From: Bos javanicus
Taxonomy: Eukaryota; Chordata; Mammalia; Artiodactyla; Bovidae
Assembly: GCF_032452875.1 (NCBI RefSeq)
Contig: NC_083897.1
Span: 4,756,854 to 4,820,853 of the forward strand
Length of the DNA: 64,000 nt
Direction of reading: 5' to 3'
Shown: one piece after another, positions 43,740-57,100 of the stretch
Layout of the letters: each line of letters begins with the position of its first letter
Position numbering within the stretch: the first letter of the stretch is position 1
The notes under the pieces: generated by a model
Seen by the model: the letters and a program-made list of their open reading frames with translations, nothing else
Databases searched by the model: none
What the model was told of the DNA's origin: nothing
Program-made: the position numbers and the translations under genes

Positions 43740-46260
43740 AATTGGGTGCCAAGATTTTTCCTGTTCACGCTCTCTTGAAATAGAGGGACTCAAATTTACA
43801 CTGCCATCAAAAGACAATAAAAAGACAATAACAGTAAAGAGAAAGCAAAACGTTTCCTTAGAATTCTAAAGGCAGTTCTAGCACTTACAGTATACACACT
43901 GAACTTAAAAAAGATGGACCTCCACGCTGACTTTTTAGATAGACAGCAACATATATGCAAACACTCTACTTGCTATCTATAAAGTGCTTCTTTCAGAGGT
44001 TTTGTGAGGTGCAGAGTTATGAAATATATTCAGCTGAGAGAAGACAGACGACCCCCTCCCCTCAGTCCCACAAATGCAAGGTAAGGCCATTTTTTGACTG
44101 AATTAAAGCCCATTAAACATTTAACAATCAGAAAATGAAACCCCGTTATTCAGAACTATGGAGAGATCCAAAGTTCAATCCCTTCTCCCACCAAAAATGT
44201 CTCAAGTAAAAAGGAATGTGCGCCATTTAATCCAGTCATATAACATTTGAGCATTAGACTGGGTTATCAGGAATTCAGAGGAATTTTCAGAAAATGGATA
44301 GCTCTTCTTCTGCCCCTGTCAGATCCCTGAGGTGTTTATCTTGCTCAGAATGGAACCAATTTCAACAGTGAGTACAGTTTATCAATGCAGATAGATATAT
44401 ATATTAAAAGTACAATTATTATGAAGCTCTTAAATTTGATTTTTATATTTTCAATATCTTCTTGGAATTTTCATGACCATATAGGCCCCCATATTTGAGA
44501 TGTCTACATTAAAGGTTCTAATGCCTTAATGACTGCCCTGTGTAAATGTGCAAACCTATGAGATTATGTAAGTCCTATTGACAATTCAAGAGACAAAAAT
44601 TTGAGGAACTCAGTTATACAAACCAATCCAACCTCTAAATACTGAGATCATGGAATAAAAATGAAGTTATCCATAGTAATATAGATTGAATGATCTTTAT
44701 TATATTTTAATCCACCGATCTAAAATTCACACATATCAGATGAAACAGGAGTGCCACAGTATGCTTTATTTTGTAGGTATTAATTAGTTCACTATATTGA
44801 TATATCCAAAACTTTAGGTAGCAGCAAGCATCAGTTCTTCCTAAGAAGCTCAGGTGAAAATAATTCTTTATATTCATGAGTTCAAAGCCCCACTATCTGA
44901 TCCACTGTTGTACTGACATAAAAATGAACCCAGTGAGCAAAGCTTATTGAACACTCAGTTCATAAATTTGGGGCTTCCTGTATTTTATTGGAATTGAAGC
45001 AGTTTTTGTTCTAACCATCTGATAATTTTATATTTTAGTTAATCTTAATTCTCAAGAATTAAACATGTTTGCTAATTATCTAAGATAAAACCATGATACT
45101 CATTGAAGAATTAATGTTAGTCTCCTACCCAACAGTAGGAGACTGTTTTAAATGAACCCATACTTCTAAATGTATCTGAATTTTCCAACCCATATACCTG
45201 GCAAGGTCACAAGCTGATTTAAATAACCTGGCTTTCAGACAATCATCTCAAAAATATTTATTGAAACGAAGCCACTGTTCTTCATGGTGCCATCACTCAG
45301 ACTAAATAACAGCTAATCAACTGTTTTCACACACACAAAAAAAATTTTTAAATAAAACATTCTTTATATACTTAGCAAATTGAGGAGAGCTCAAGTCTGC
45401 AAGTCAGAACTAGAAAGTTCTAAGGGAAGTATAGTTGAGCATTCTGACTTTCTACTCCAGTTTGGAATATATGCTTTTGAGGTGCACATATAAAGATAGT
45501 AAAGAAAGATGTTGATGATTTTTTTTCTAATGAAAGTTTCCAGTCCCAATTATTGGCAGAGTTCTGGCATCACTTAATGGCAGCAATACAGTGGACAGCA
45601 TCTGCACTGTGCTGAGAGGTAGATGGGGATCTTATCCTTGGGTTTAATAACAAACTTTATTTAAGGTTTAAGCCTAATTTTTTAATCCAAGAAAGTTTTT
45701 AAAGTGAAGACAGATCTTTGGAAGACGCTTGTTTTTTAGTTACATAGAGAGAAAATAGCTTGATAAACTCAGCATCTGCCTTCATGGGAATCATACAAAT
45801 CACATGTGTGCAAAGCTGCACACTAGAGAGATACAGCACTGTGCTTCCAAATCACAGGGTGATTCAACAGCCTGGCCAGTCAAGCAGACACTGGGAGGAG
45901 AGGCCTCTAGTATCTGACTCCAGCAGCCAGAGCCATTAGAGGTCCCTACAGGGATACGAGTCTGTTATCAACAAATTTACAGAATATTCCTGGTCCAGCT
46001 TTGGCCAGGCAGCCATTTGACTGATGATACTTCAGGGCCCACTAGTTTCTAGAGTTAGCACTTGCTGTTATAAGAAAAAGAAACCAACACATTAAAAATT
46101 TATCAATTAGAACTTATTCATACAGGGGACAAGAGAGTGCAGACGGCACACAAAATAAAGCTTCATCTTGTTCTTTTTTAGTGGAGGATGAAGTAACTTT
46201 CTGAACAAGGCAAGCCTCCATGGGGGAAAAAAATTCTAATTCATAACTCTAAAAAAAAAA
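43740..46260. other. Repeat-poor AT-rich stretch downstream of LAMP2 exon 9C
   Basis: I recognise no SINE, LINE or gene in about 2.5 kb, unusual for this window. Minus-strand AATAAA hexamers occur near 45.65 and 45.26 kb. It could include a long LAMP2C 3' UTR, but nothing in the sequence proves it. Confidence 0.35.
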
Positions 46261-46270
46261 ATTATAACCC

Positions 46271-46395
46271 AGGGAATTCCCTGGTGGTCCAGTGGTTAAG
46301 ACCCTGCACTTCCACTGCAGGGGTCAAGGGTTCAATGCCTGGTGGAAGAACTAAGATCGCGCGTGGTGTGTTGTGCAGTATGGCAAAAAATTTTG
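46271..46395 (+). repeat. CHR-type tRNA-derived SINE
   Basis: Head GGGAATTCCCTGGTGGTCCA through GAACTAAGATCGCGCGTGGT. It lies downstream of the LAMP2C stop, in opposite orientation to the gene. A small minus-strand frame across it is not a gene. Confidence 0.88.
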
Positions 46396-47103
46396 GTATG
46401 AACACCTTAAAAAAAAAAGGGGTTGTAGATCTTATTTCAACCTTCAGCATAAATGGTAAGTCTGAGATAGTCAATATATTCCAAACTCTAGTAGGAAAAA
46501 AAAGACGTCCTTGTTAAAATAGAGTAGCCACTAATTGTAATTAAGAAAACAGCCAGACTTTTGCTATTAAATACAATATTGGGAAAACATTCCTTTCTTT
46601 CTAACTAGCAGAAAAATCAAGATTTAAATAATCTTGGGAAAACTAAGTCTGATGACAAACCAAATTTTATGTTTGCCACCAATGAAAATGAATTCCATTA
46701 TGCTCTTGATTTTCTGAAGCAAGTTAAATTCTCCAACAGCTTTGATTTTGCAAATAATGTCAAAGAGGCAAAATACAAGTAACTGCAACATATAAAATTA
46801 CCCTTCAATAGCAATGCTTTCATAATTGGAGTCAGAGGCTTAAAATCATTATTTACTAAAAAAGATACTGTAAGCCACAATTTTTCTTTCAATTACACTT
46901 TTACAAAGGAACAAAACATAGAAAAATAAAAAACAGAAATTGGTCCTAAGAGTGCTACTCATGCCCAAGTTAGCTAGCAACTCACTGAGGTTAATCTGCA
47001 TATCCCAAACAATTGCACAGCATTTCCTGGCTTTTAGCCAATGGAAGACATAACTTCTGATAGCCAAAAAATAAAAATAAAAGAACCTACTAGATTTAAT
47101 TGA

Positions 47104-47246
47104 TTACACAGATTGATAACCAGTACGACTTTTCCTTCTTCCAATCATATAAGAGATAAAGACAACAATTATAAGGAAGCCCAAGGCCACACCCACTGCA
47201 ACAGGAATAAGAAAGTTGAGGTCAGAGTCAGCAGAACATTCTTCAG
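47104..47246 (-). CDS. LAMP2: LAMP2 alternative exon 9C (LAMP-2C C-terminus)
   Basis: The frame reads (A)EECSADSDLNFLIPVAVG, a membrane span, then tail GRRKSRTGYQSV and stop TAA (47104-47106). The arginine-rich tail and GYQSV ending are those of isoform C, reported to bind RNA and DNA for lysosomal uptake. It is one codon longer than 9A and 9B and is the most distal terminal exon. Confidence 0.95.
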
Positions 47247-50200
47247 CTGTCAGAAAAGAACAGACAGAAAGCAAGGAAAGGAAATTAGTAAGGAATGCAA
47301 TTAAGCAGAAACAAGCAAACAAGAAACAAGCATTTTGAATGTATACATAGGTTAGTCTTTTAGAGCATTACCCCATCTTCTATTTTTACTATACCCACCC
47401 AAATATTAACATTTCCAACTAACCAATCCTCCTGTATCTCACTGTCACTTCATCTTTAACCACACCTAATTCCTCAGTACAAAACCATAAGTTAAGGGGA
47501 CAACGGGAAAGGGTCTGAAACAAAGAAGTGTGCTTGCCTAATATGGGAAGACTTTATGCTGAATTGTCTAATAGCACCACGGGAAAAGAGAATAAAACCA
47601 CCACCTGTGTATTTCCCCACTCCCTTCCTACCTTGCCACAACTGTTGTGAAAATATAAATAAAAATTCTGAATGAGTAATAAAATTCAAGTTAAAAAGAT
47701 TTACGATCAAGAAAATGCAGTGTAATGTTTTTCATACAAGCATTAGGTAACTGTCAGGTTATATTATTTTTCACTGAGCAGTGGCCTGGAATAAAAGCAG
47801 AATCCAGTGGACACCACTGGACCACCAAGAAGGCTGTGCACACACGCAGTGTAGATTCTGAGCTCTGGATTGAGACAGAACTGAGTTTAAATCTTGACTC
47901 CTTCAAGTACTAGCTAAAGGACCTTGGTCAAGTAATTTAAACTGAGCTTCACTTTCCTCATCTATAAAAGGGGGATGATACTTACATTATAAGGTATCTA
48001 AGGATTAAAAACAATTATATTTCTAAAATATCTGATACACATCAGAAGGTCAACAAGTGTTTACTCCCTTCTCTTTTCCTCCCATGTTTGTGATCCCATC
48101 CAAGGAGATTTTAGGCTTTGAAGTAGCGAACAGATCAAAATAGGAGGCATTCAAAAAGCCAACATTACCTTCAAAAATATTTAAGCAAAGTTGGTGTCAT
48201 ATATCATTTATTGGAAGTAATTAGTACAGAAACTCAAAGTGTCCAATGCTGATCTCATAGTTTCAAGTTTAAACCAGTTTTACTATTGAGTGATTAGATT
48301 TCATTGGGACTCTTTTAAATAAAAATGGCAATAGTGCTTTTGTTGTCCACTAGATATATAACCTCAGTGGAGTCACTTCTCTTCTTCTGTAAAAATTACG
48401 GGGTATAGAGTAAACAGTCTTTAAAAATCCTTTATAAATCTCGTGCACATAACAAATGTGGTATTTGGTGTGATTTATGATCAAACAATAACTTGCTTTT
48501 TTACTATAATCTTTTTCTCCTCTTGAATTTTTGTCATGCATAAAAAGTTGCTATCATTCTGAATATATAATATGAATTTCAGCAATAACAATAGCTTTTA
48601 TTAAAAGGATTTACTGTATTTTACTGAAAGCTTTCTGAGACTGATAGCTGGGTGCCAAAATACTGATTAGTGAGTTATAAAAATTCTGAACAAGTCAATA
48701 TATACATAGAATGAATTAATAAAATAATCACTTCAATGTGAAATTCTCAAGCTTCCTTTTTACTTGTCTATACATTCAGTATCTGTGCTGCGCTTCTAAC
48801 ATGGAGCATGCTTCGATAGGGGCTGATTCTCTAGTTCATTTTAATGCCAACAGCTTCTCTCTATCCCCCATCTATGCTCTGCCCCACAGGGGCTGTCTTG
48901 GAAAAACTAAGAGCCTAGTTGCTATGCCTCACTGCCTGACTTTTGAGATTGCTGTTAGCTTACATTTCCTAAGTACCAGTCTGATGACAACACTAAATAG
49001 ATTTTAATGCTCCAGAGATCAACAAGATGAGGTAGAGAAACACAACACAATCTCTCCCAATTAGTTCATAGAATATTTCTATCTTTCAATGCTAATTGGG
49101 CATCCAAGGAAGAGAAAAACACTAAAAAAAAAAAGGCAAGTGGTTAAACATGTTTGAATCTTTTCAGTCTATACTGCTGCAAAAGAAACATTTTTTTAAA
49201 AAGCTCTTAATTCTGAAGCCAGTTTAAGCTCTGTTGTAGTCTCTTGGGTCTGTTTTATACCTAGGGAAAAATCACAAGCCTAAGATACTGACTTCAGCTT
49301 CAAAGAAGTCAGCAAAAGTCACATAAAATGCTGACACCTGAGGACATTCAACCGAAAACCAAGTTTAAGCATATGATGGGCATTTATGCCACATCAACAT
49401 TTATTTAATTAACTATATGCAAAGGCACTGTGATGAGTTTAAATCAGGATAGTTCTTATACACTGAAAACAGAACACCGGTAGTGAAACAATATTTATTA
49501 ATTCCATGAAGACACAACTACACATTCAACCTCCATAATGGTCATGTTAATAAGTTTCAGGCATCTTAGGTTAGAATCCAAATTTGGCCAAGGCTTCTTA
49601 AGATAGACCTTGAAACACTGCACACCCATGTTCTTTCCAACAAATTTGTCTTCAGGACCAGTTAACACGACGCTTTTTCAGTTTTAAGCTGTTCTATTTA
49701 CAGTTTTTACTAATAAAGAGTGATCTCAAATGCTGGGACTGATTTAAGACTTAAAGTTTTGCTATCTTCACAAAATATTTCAAAACTGCAAAGGAAGAAA
49801 ATCTTGTTATGTGCATGTATTTTTATATAATCAATCAGAATGCAGGTTTCTAAAATTGCTCATATCCAGCATGATGGCGCTTGAGACCAATAAAGTAAGC
49901 CAGCAACACTAGAATAAGCACTCCTGCCAAGGCTGCTCCCACCGCTATGGGCACAAGGAAGTTGTCGTCATCTGCACTGCAGTCTTGAGCTAGATGTGGA
50001 GAAAGGACAATTGAGAACAAAAACAGTGACAACATTTCTAATGTGTACACTTTAAGTTAAAATGACAGTTCTTCCCAACACACACATTCGTTTTTCACAC
50101 CCAGGCAACAAATCACTGGCACTCATTACCAGCAGATGAGATGTCCCACGAAAGTGCTTTTCCAAATAACCAAAACATACTTTTAAGTACCGCCCCCCCC

Positions 50201-53200
50201 CCAAATGCAGTCATTTTGGATGAGACATAGAACGATCACCTACTTCCCAGATTTCTTAAATGGAAGATAATGGATAAATATATTTAGCCTTTCCTTGATG
50301 ATCAAGCTGTGAGCTTTCGGAAGCAAACTGTTATGAAGTTGAAGCAGCATAGTGCCAGGTGCCCCACAGATTGGGAAGCAATAATGAAATGAGCCAAATA
50401 ACCAACTATACAAAGCAGATAGAAGACTCAATGCAGAGCAATACGGGGTCACTTAGTAGTAAGGAAAGGTATCAACCGGCCCAGATTAAATAACTGTCAG
50501 CCTCAAGATTTCAGTCTGGTATAGGAGTCAGACAAGAGAATCAGTGGTTACAATTTCAAAATGTCCTGTAACAAGGGCAGGGAACACACATCGAAATTTT
50601 TCAGAGGCGCACTCAACTCAGCCTTGTTACCCAAGGTATAGTTTGAAAAAGGTGACACGAGAGCCGAGATGTTAAGAATGAGTAGGAATTAGCTGTGCAG
50701 GTACCAGGTCAAGGGCACTCCGGGTATAGAAAACAGCATAGACAAAAATACGGACCCATGGATGGTAACAAAACACAGGGCTTTGGGTGAAATGTAAGCA
50801 GGCTGGCATAGCTAAAACAATGGATTAAGAAATACTCTTGGAAAAGAGGTGGAAATAGGATGTTAGGACCAGCTTACAAAGGCATTGTATGCTCTAGGTA
50901 GTCTGGCCTTATACTGATAGCAAAAAAAAAAATGTGCAGAATTTTAAGCAGGATATTTGTTTCAGAAGTTATGGGAGATGGAAGGCTGGAGGTATTATTA
51001 GGAAGCAACTCTACTGCTAGAAGCCAGATGACCAATCATTTGATCCTGAACTCAGTTAGCAATGTGCAGATGCAGAAGGGATAGACTAGAGATCCAACGA
51101 GAAGACAGAACTGACCAAATGGATGTAGGCGGTGTGGTAGGAGATAATAGAATGGCTTCCAATTCCACGCTTTGGTGATTAGGTAGATGCTGGTGCCCTT
51201 CATGGTGATAAGGAATACAGAGGAATAATATGCATTTCAGTTTTATATGTAATTATTTTGGGAGGGTTAATTTTTTAATCTTTAAAATCTGTGTGTTGGG
51301 AGAGGGTAAAGAGGGATCTGTGTAAGAGGGAGACATTCAAGTTTCAGATACCTGCGTCTTAACCAAGTGGTTGATGTACTTAAGTGATAGGTCAAACCAG
51401 GGACAGAGGTATTTCTCAGCAAGGGCAGATGAAGTAAGAGGGTCAGGGACAAAACCCTTTGAAGCATAAAGGAGTAGGGAAAAGCAGGAAAGGTAGGTAG
51501 AAAATGGTGCCTCAGAAGCCAAGGAAACAGTTTCCATTATCATAGGAGAATAGTGTCAATTACTAGAGATGCCTGAGAAATGTCCACTGGTTGAAGCAAT
51601 ACAGAGGGTGGGGGCTAGGAGTCATATTGTTGCAGGTTTAAGAGTGAGTGGGAAGTGATTGCTTAGGAGATCAAGAACTTGGGATGAGGAACACAGTATT
51701 TGTTATGAGAAGTTTAGAGGGACCAAAGAAAGGTAGACAGCAGGGGGACACGGGGTTAAGAGAGGGTATCTTCAGGGTGGGAGGGACTTAAGTGGTTACA
51801 CGATCAAGGAAAAAGCCATGAGTTTTTTACAGGTTGAAGATGCCTCCTGGAAGGCAGGAGAAATGCAATTCTAGAAGCACTGACCAGAAGAAAACCTACT
51901 GAGACTCTAGAAGAAAGGAACAGTGTAGATGGTGGTATGTTTGCAGAGACATGAAGCAGCTAGTATGTTGAACCACAACTTCTGTTTTCCATTTCTTTGC
52001 CTCTTACTGCCCTAATTCTCCTCCTCGCTTGCAATTTACCAGGGATTGATAAATCAGATAATTATGCTTATTAGAATTGTGCCCAAAAGAATGAATAGCT
52101 GCAAGGCAAATCTGTATTTTCAAGTAAGAAATGTGCCAGCCTTTCACTAGTCTCTGGAGCAATAACTGGGAACAATATGCAATCCTAGAGTTTATGGACT
52201 TTGTGACATCAACTTTGGCTGCCAGCTCAATGATCTTTTTCACTTGCTTCTTGGTTTTGTTAACAATCAGGATAGCTAAGATTGCCAGATGTGGCTTTTG
52301 TGGATTTATGGTGTTAAGATCACCCAGTGAGCTCCTCCCCTTCAATTTCCCAAATTACCAGCCAGCATATAAACACTTGGGTGACATGTACCATAAAGTA
52401 TCATGCCTTGGATTTTTTATAACTTGGTTTTTAAAAAATTTATTAGTAGATTCTTATTCTGGAAACAAATTCAAACTCCTCTCTTTCCCAAATTGGGTAT
52501 TTGACCCAATTTGAAACTAGTGAAACGACTTTAATAAATACTGCCAATAAGGCTTTCATGTAAGACAAATATTCCTAGATCAAAAAGGCAATTCCACTAA
52601 TACAAAGATCTTTCTAGATGCTGTCATTTACCTAAAATGTTCTCAACTAGTATGTGAATTTATAATAACTATTGATTTTATGAAATCAACCTGCAAAAGT
52701 TCTTCAGGTAATGGAAAGATGTTTTGGTAAACAGAAATTTTAATAAAATCACATCTTGAAGAAAACCCTCCTTTTGTAAGTCATTCTGACCTGCTCTATC
52801 TGCCTAATGTACACTTGAGACCATACTGAAAATATTTCTGGAGAATGGAAAAGTGGAAGAGTTTAATAATCACAGAAGCAGTGAAGAATTTTAGAGGTAA
52901 AATTTCATGGCCATTGAAATCTCAAGGAAAATGTTCATGGAGATTTTAAAAATGCTGTTAATCTTCAATTTTCTGTTAGTTCAGAAATTTGTCAGATACA
53001 CTTTTCAGGGTGAGGGTTGAAAAGTCAAGATGTACATTTATAATAAAATAGAAAACAAACACCTCTTTAAAACCAATGAGTCAATTTCTCTTTGGAAGAA
53101 TCAACATTAAGAAGCACATTCTTATATGACATTTATCACATATCTTTTAGATATACAGTCAAACCACTTGAAGTTTATTATACGGATCTGAAAAGATACT

Positions 53201-54068
53201 TGAAGCTACTCTATACTAGTTTCAAAAATATGATAATTATTGATGCAGAAAATTAGGTACTAGGATAAAAGATCAGGAGATAAGTAGGAGAAAGGTGAGC
53301 CTAAGACAGTATAATATTATCTACTTAAATAAAAAGAAATAAAAATGCTATAATCCTAAAATTATCTTGATTCTTTTAAGAATTCCTCCTAAAAAGTTGC
53401 AATAAACTTCAGACGGTATGTTTTACACTTGATGAAAATATGCTTTTTATCCCTAACAAGTAGCTTATCAGGTTTCTTCTAAAAATACTCAGATGTGTAT
53501 TTTTCTTCACTGAAATGAAAAATTTCACTCAAAGAAATAAAAGTAACAAGACTTGAAAACCCTCAACCCCCAGATGAAAAACCTGAGAGACCCCAACTGA
53601 GTAGCCTGACCGAAGGCACATGGCTGCTAGTAGCGTTCAGAGCTGTGATGATTAACTGGTGGTCACAGGCTTAACTGGCTGAGCCAGAGGAAAGCCAGCC
53701 AGGCTGCTAAATGGTTGTGTGTGATACACTAAGGTAGACTGGGAAGTCATCTAGAAATTGGAAGTTTCATGCATTTTAAGGTGATCTGAGAGAAAGATTA
53801 CATACAATCCTGTTTTGGCTTGGATCAATAGCTTGCTTTGTGAGGCTGCAATGTAGATATTAAATATCAGCCTCAATTTAGGTGTTGAGAAAAGTATACA
53901 GAGATATTCTGTTGCTTTTACTATAAAATATTCTAAATCATTGGTTTTCTAACTGGCTACACATAAGATTCAACTGGGGAACTTACACACACACATACAT
54001 ACATCCCATACACATCTCATCCCCGACCTGATTTTTACTCTGTAGCCACCCCAACATCAGTAAGGACC

Positions 54069-54105
<37 letters not shown>

Positions 54106-57100
54106 CACTCTCCCAGACAGTAATACACAGAACATTCTGGAAATAACTTAGTTCTAGGCATTTCTGAAGTTTTTCCTTTTGGAAGAAATTGCCATTATAT
54201 AGTATACAAAATCTAGACTTTAGCCAACAGGAAAGAAATGTGAGCAAATTTCCTTAAGAAATAAAAGAATCTTTATTGTTTGTTTTAGAAGCAATATGTT
54301 GAGCAAGTGGACAGTCAAATAACCGAAGAGAAATACCATACATCAACTAGTGGTTTAAACATTTGAGGAAAAAAACATGAAAAGCATTTACATGGACCAG
54401 ATTCTTTATACAAATGCTAACCCATGAGAAACACCCAGAAACCAAATAGAGTGTTAGACCATCAAGATGTAAACCCAGTAAAACAAAACTACAAAAGGTA
54501 CAAAGAACACGTGGCTATACGAACTAATAGCGTGAATAATAGCATATAAACTGGCCCATGTAAAATACGAAAATAGTCAATTAAGTCAGGTTCTCTATAA
54601 AACAGTGCTAATTAGAGGTATTTTAATATGAATCAGGTATATAATCTCAAGGTAGAAACTTCTACAAACATTAACAGCATTAAGCCAGTGCCACTTGCTT
54701 GTGCTTCCAATTTTTATTTTTTAAAAAAGCTGCTTTGCTTTGACTCTTGAGAAATATCTAAGGCTCATACTCTTGGAAGCGTTGTCCATTCCTATAAGGG
54801 TAACAATCTTACACTAAAACATTATTTAAATAAAATTTTTTTAAAAAATCAGATTTCTATTTAGCCTTTAAAAAGTGCCTTAAGCTGGCAAAGCAGCTCC
54901 AAGAAGCTTTCTAGAGAGGGGCTCTAGACATTAGGTGGTGCAGGTGAAATGGACAATTGGTGCCTCTCCCCAGAGCACAAAACTTAACAAAGTACATGAA
55001 TTGATGATGCTACTGTAATGAACAATAACAACGTAAGCTTTGATTAGCACTGAACTATTTAAATATGAAAGCCACATTAGTAAATGTAGCCATCAATGCA
55101 AGCTGGAAAGGAAGAACAGCTTTTTCGTCAACAAAGAGGAGACCAAGACTTTTGGGTTGGGTCCAAGTTCTTTATCTAGGTTCTAGGACATACTGGCATT
55201 TCTTCTTTAAGGAAAAGGAAAGATAAAACAAACTACCACCAACACAGAGATTCAAAGACTAAAGAGAAATCTACATAAATCTAGTGACATTAATATTAGC
55301 ACTGTGCCTAGGGGCCAATTTATGGGTACAAAGAACTAACGCCGCAAATTGGCACTGCCTAGCAATTATCTCTAAAGCATCTAGAAAATGGATTGAAATG
55401 CCCAGTTGGAATAGTCTTGTATTTTACCATTTAAAAGGCTGAATTACCCAGTTTTTTTTTAAAGAAAGGATTCAACGGTAAGATTAACACCTATTCTAAA
55501 ATTTTAAAAGCTTTTGTATCTTTTGTCACTACAGCCATATTAAGTACAAGTGTACTCAAAAGGCATTAGAAAAGCATGCATTGCTAAGAATATAATACTA
55601 TTAGACCCTGTTCACATCTATTGGCATGTCTCTCATAGTCAAATATGCAGCAATGCCAAAGCAGCTAAGTTAACCTGCAAACAAAATCACTAAGAAATGC
55701 AAAATGAGCAAGTACAAACCCACCACAGAATGTGTTGTCTCAATTTGACTACATACGAGGGTGGGGAGGGAGTTAAGCTCTTTTTCCTAAACTGGGTATT
55801 TCTAATCAGAATGTCTAAAGTGACAACAATGGAATACTAATTCAAGGCAATGTAAAACAGAATTTATAATCCATGCGATTTTGCACATTTGTGTGTGTGG
55901 GGGGGCGCTATAAAAATGTTTTAAATTCCTTAGTTGGAAAAGCCAAAATCATGTGATTAATTTATAGTTTATCATTTTAGGGGTGTTTTTATCTATTTGA
56001 GTTTGAAATCCCCCAACACCACCTGTTTTAAGATCAGCACTGTAAACTATATATACCTTAAGTTGAATAGTATTGCATGTTGGAATTTGTACTTGCTTTT
56101 ATTATCATGTAGATTAGTGTTACAGAGTCTGATATCCAGCATAACTTTTTCTTCTGCCAATTAGGTAAGCAATCACTATAACGATAATCAAGCCTGAAAG
56201 ACCAGCACCAACTATAATTGGTATTAGAATGGTGTCATCATCCAGCGAACACTCTTGGGCTGTAGGTGAGAAAAAGTGTGTAACAAAGAATGAGTATAAT
56301 AAAAAAAGAAATGATGTTCCAAAAGTAAAAGATGTTCATTAAAAAGTCAGAAAATGCTCTTAAAAGATCAACTTTAAGTAATTAAGACAGGTCTATTTTT
56401 ATGATAAAGCTACATAAATTATAGATTGTTCTAGAATCAAAATCCAAAAACTTATTTGTCCTTTCATTCATGTGTTTGTATATATTAGATATATACGCAT
56501 GTGTACTCATTTATGTAAAACACATACATGTGTCTATATTTCTTTGTTTATATATTCCAAGTGCTTTCCAAAATAGGAGTATTACTTTATCAGAAATGAA
56601 GGGAGCCAATCTAGCCAGATTTCTACATAGCCAGTTTAGACTCTTCATGGCAGAGTGATGTCTTTAGGGAAACTGGGAGCAGATTAGGAAGGTTTCATCA
56701 CGGGATCAGAAGAGCCACACTATAGCCTGTGAACCAAATCTGTCCCAAAGGCTAAAAAAGTGCCTTTTGAAAATTTTTAAATGATTGGTGGGGGTGGGGG
56801 GCCAAAAACAAAGAAAGAGGATTTTGTGATTCATGTGAATTACATGAAATACAAGTTTCTAGTATCCACAAGGCAAGTTTTACTGGAAAACAGCCACGTT
56901 CACTTGTTTATTGCCTGAGGCTCTTTTTCATGCCTCAACGGCAGAGCTCAATAGTTGTGACAGAGACCATATGGCCTCCAAAGCTGAAACGCTGTGTGAG
57001 CCTTTACAAAAAAAGCCTGCAGATTCTCAACTTTGAGGAAACACTTCTAGTGGCTGCTAAAGCCCAGAAACTGAGACTTCTGACTAATTTGAGTGTGTTT

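Noticed and set aside
52004..52514. Overlapping 113- and 127-residue frames on opposite strands
   Set aside because: They lie in LAMP2 intronic sequence with no recognisable protein or exon-like signals.
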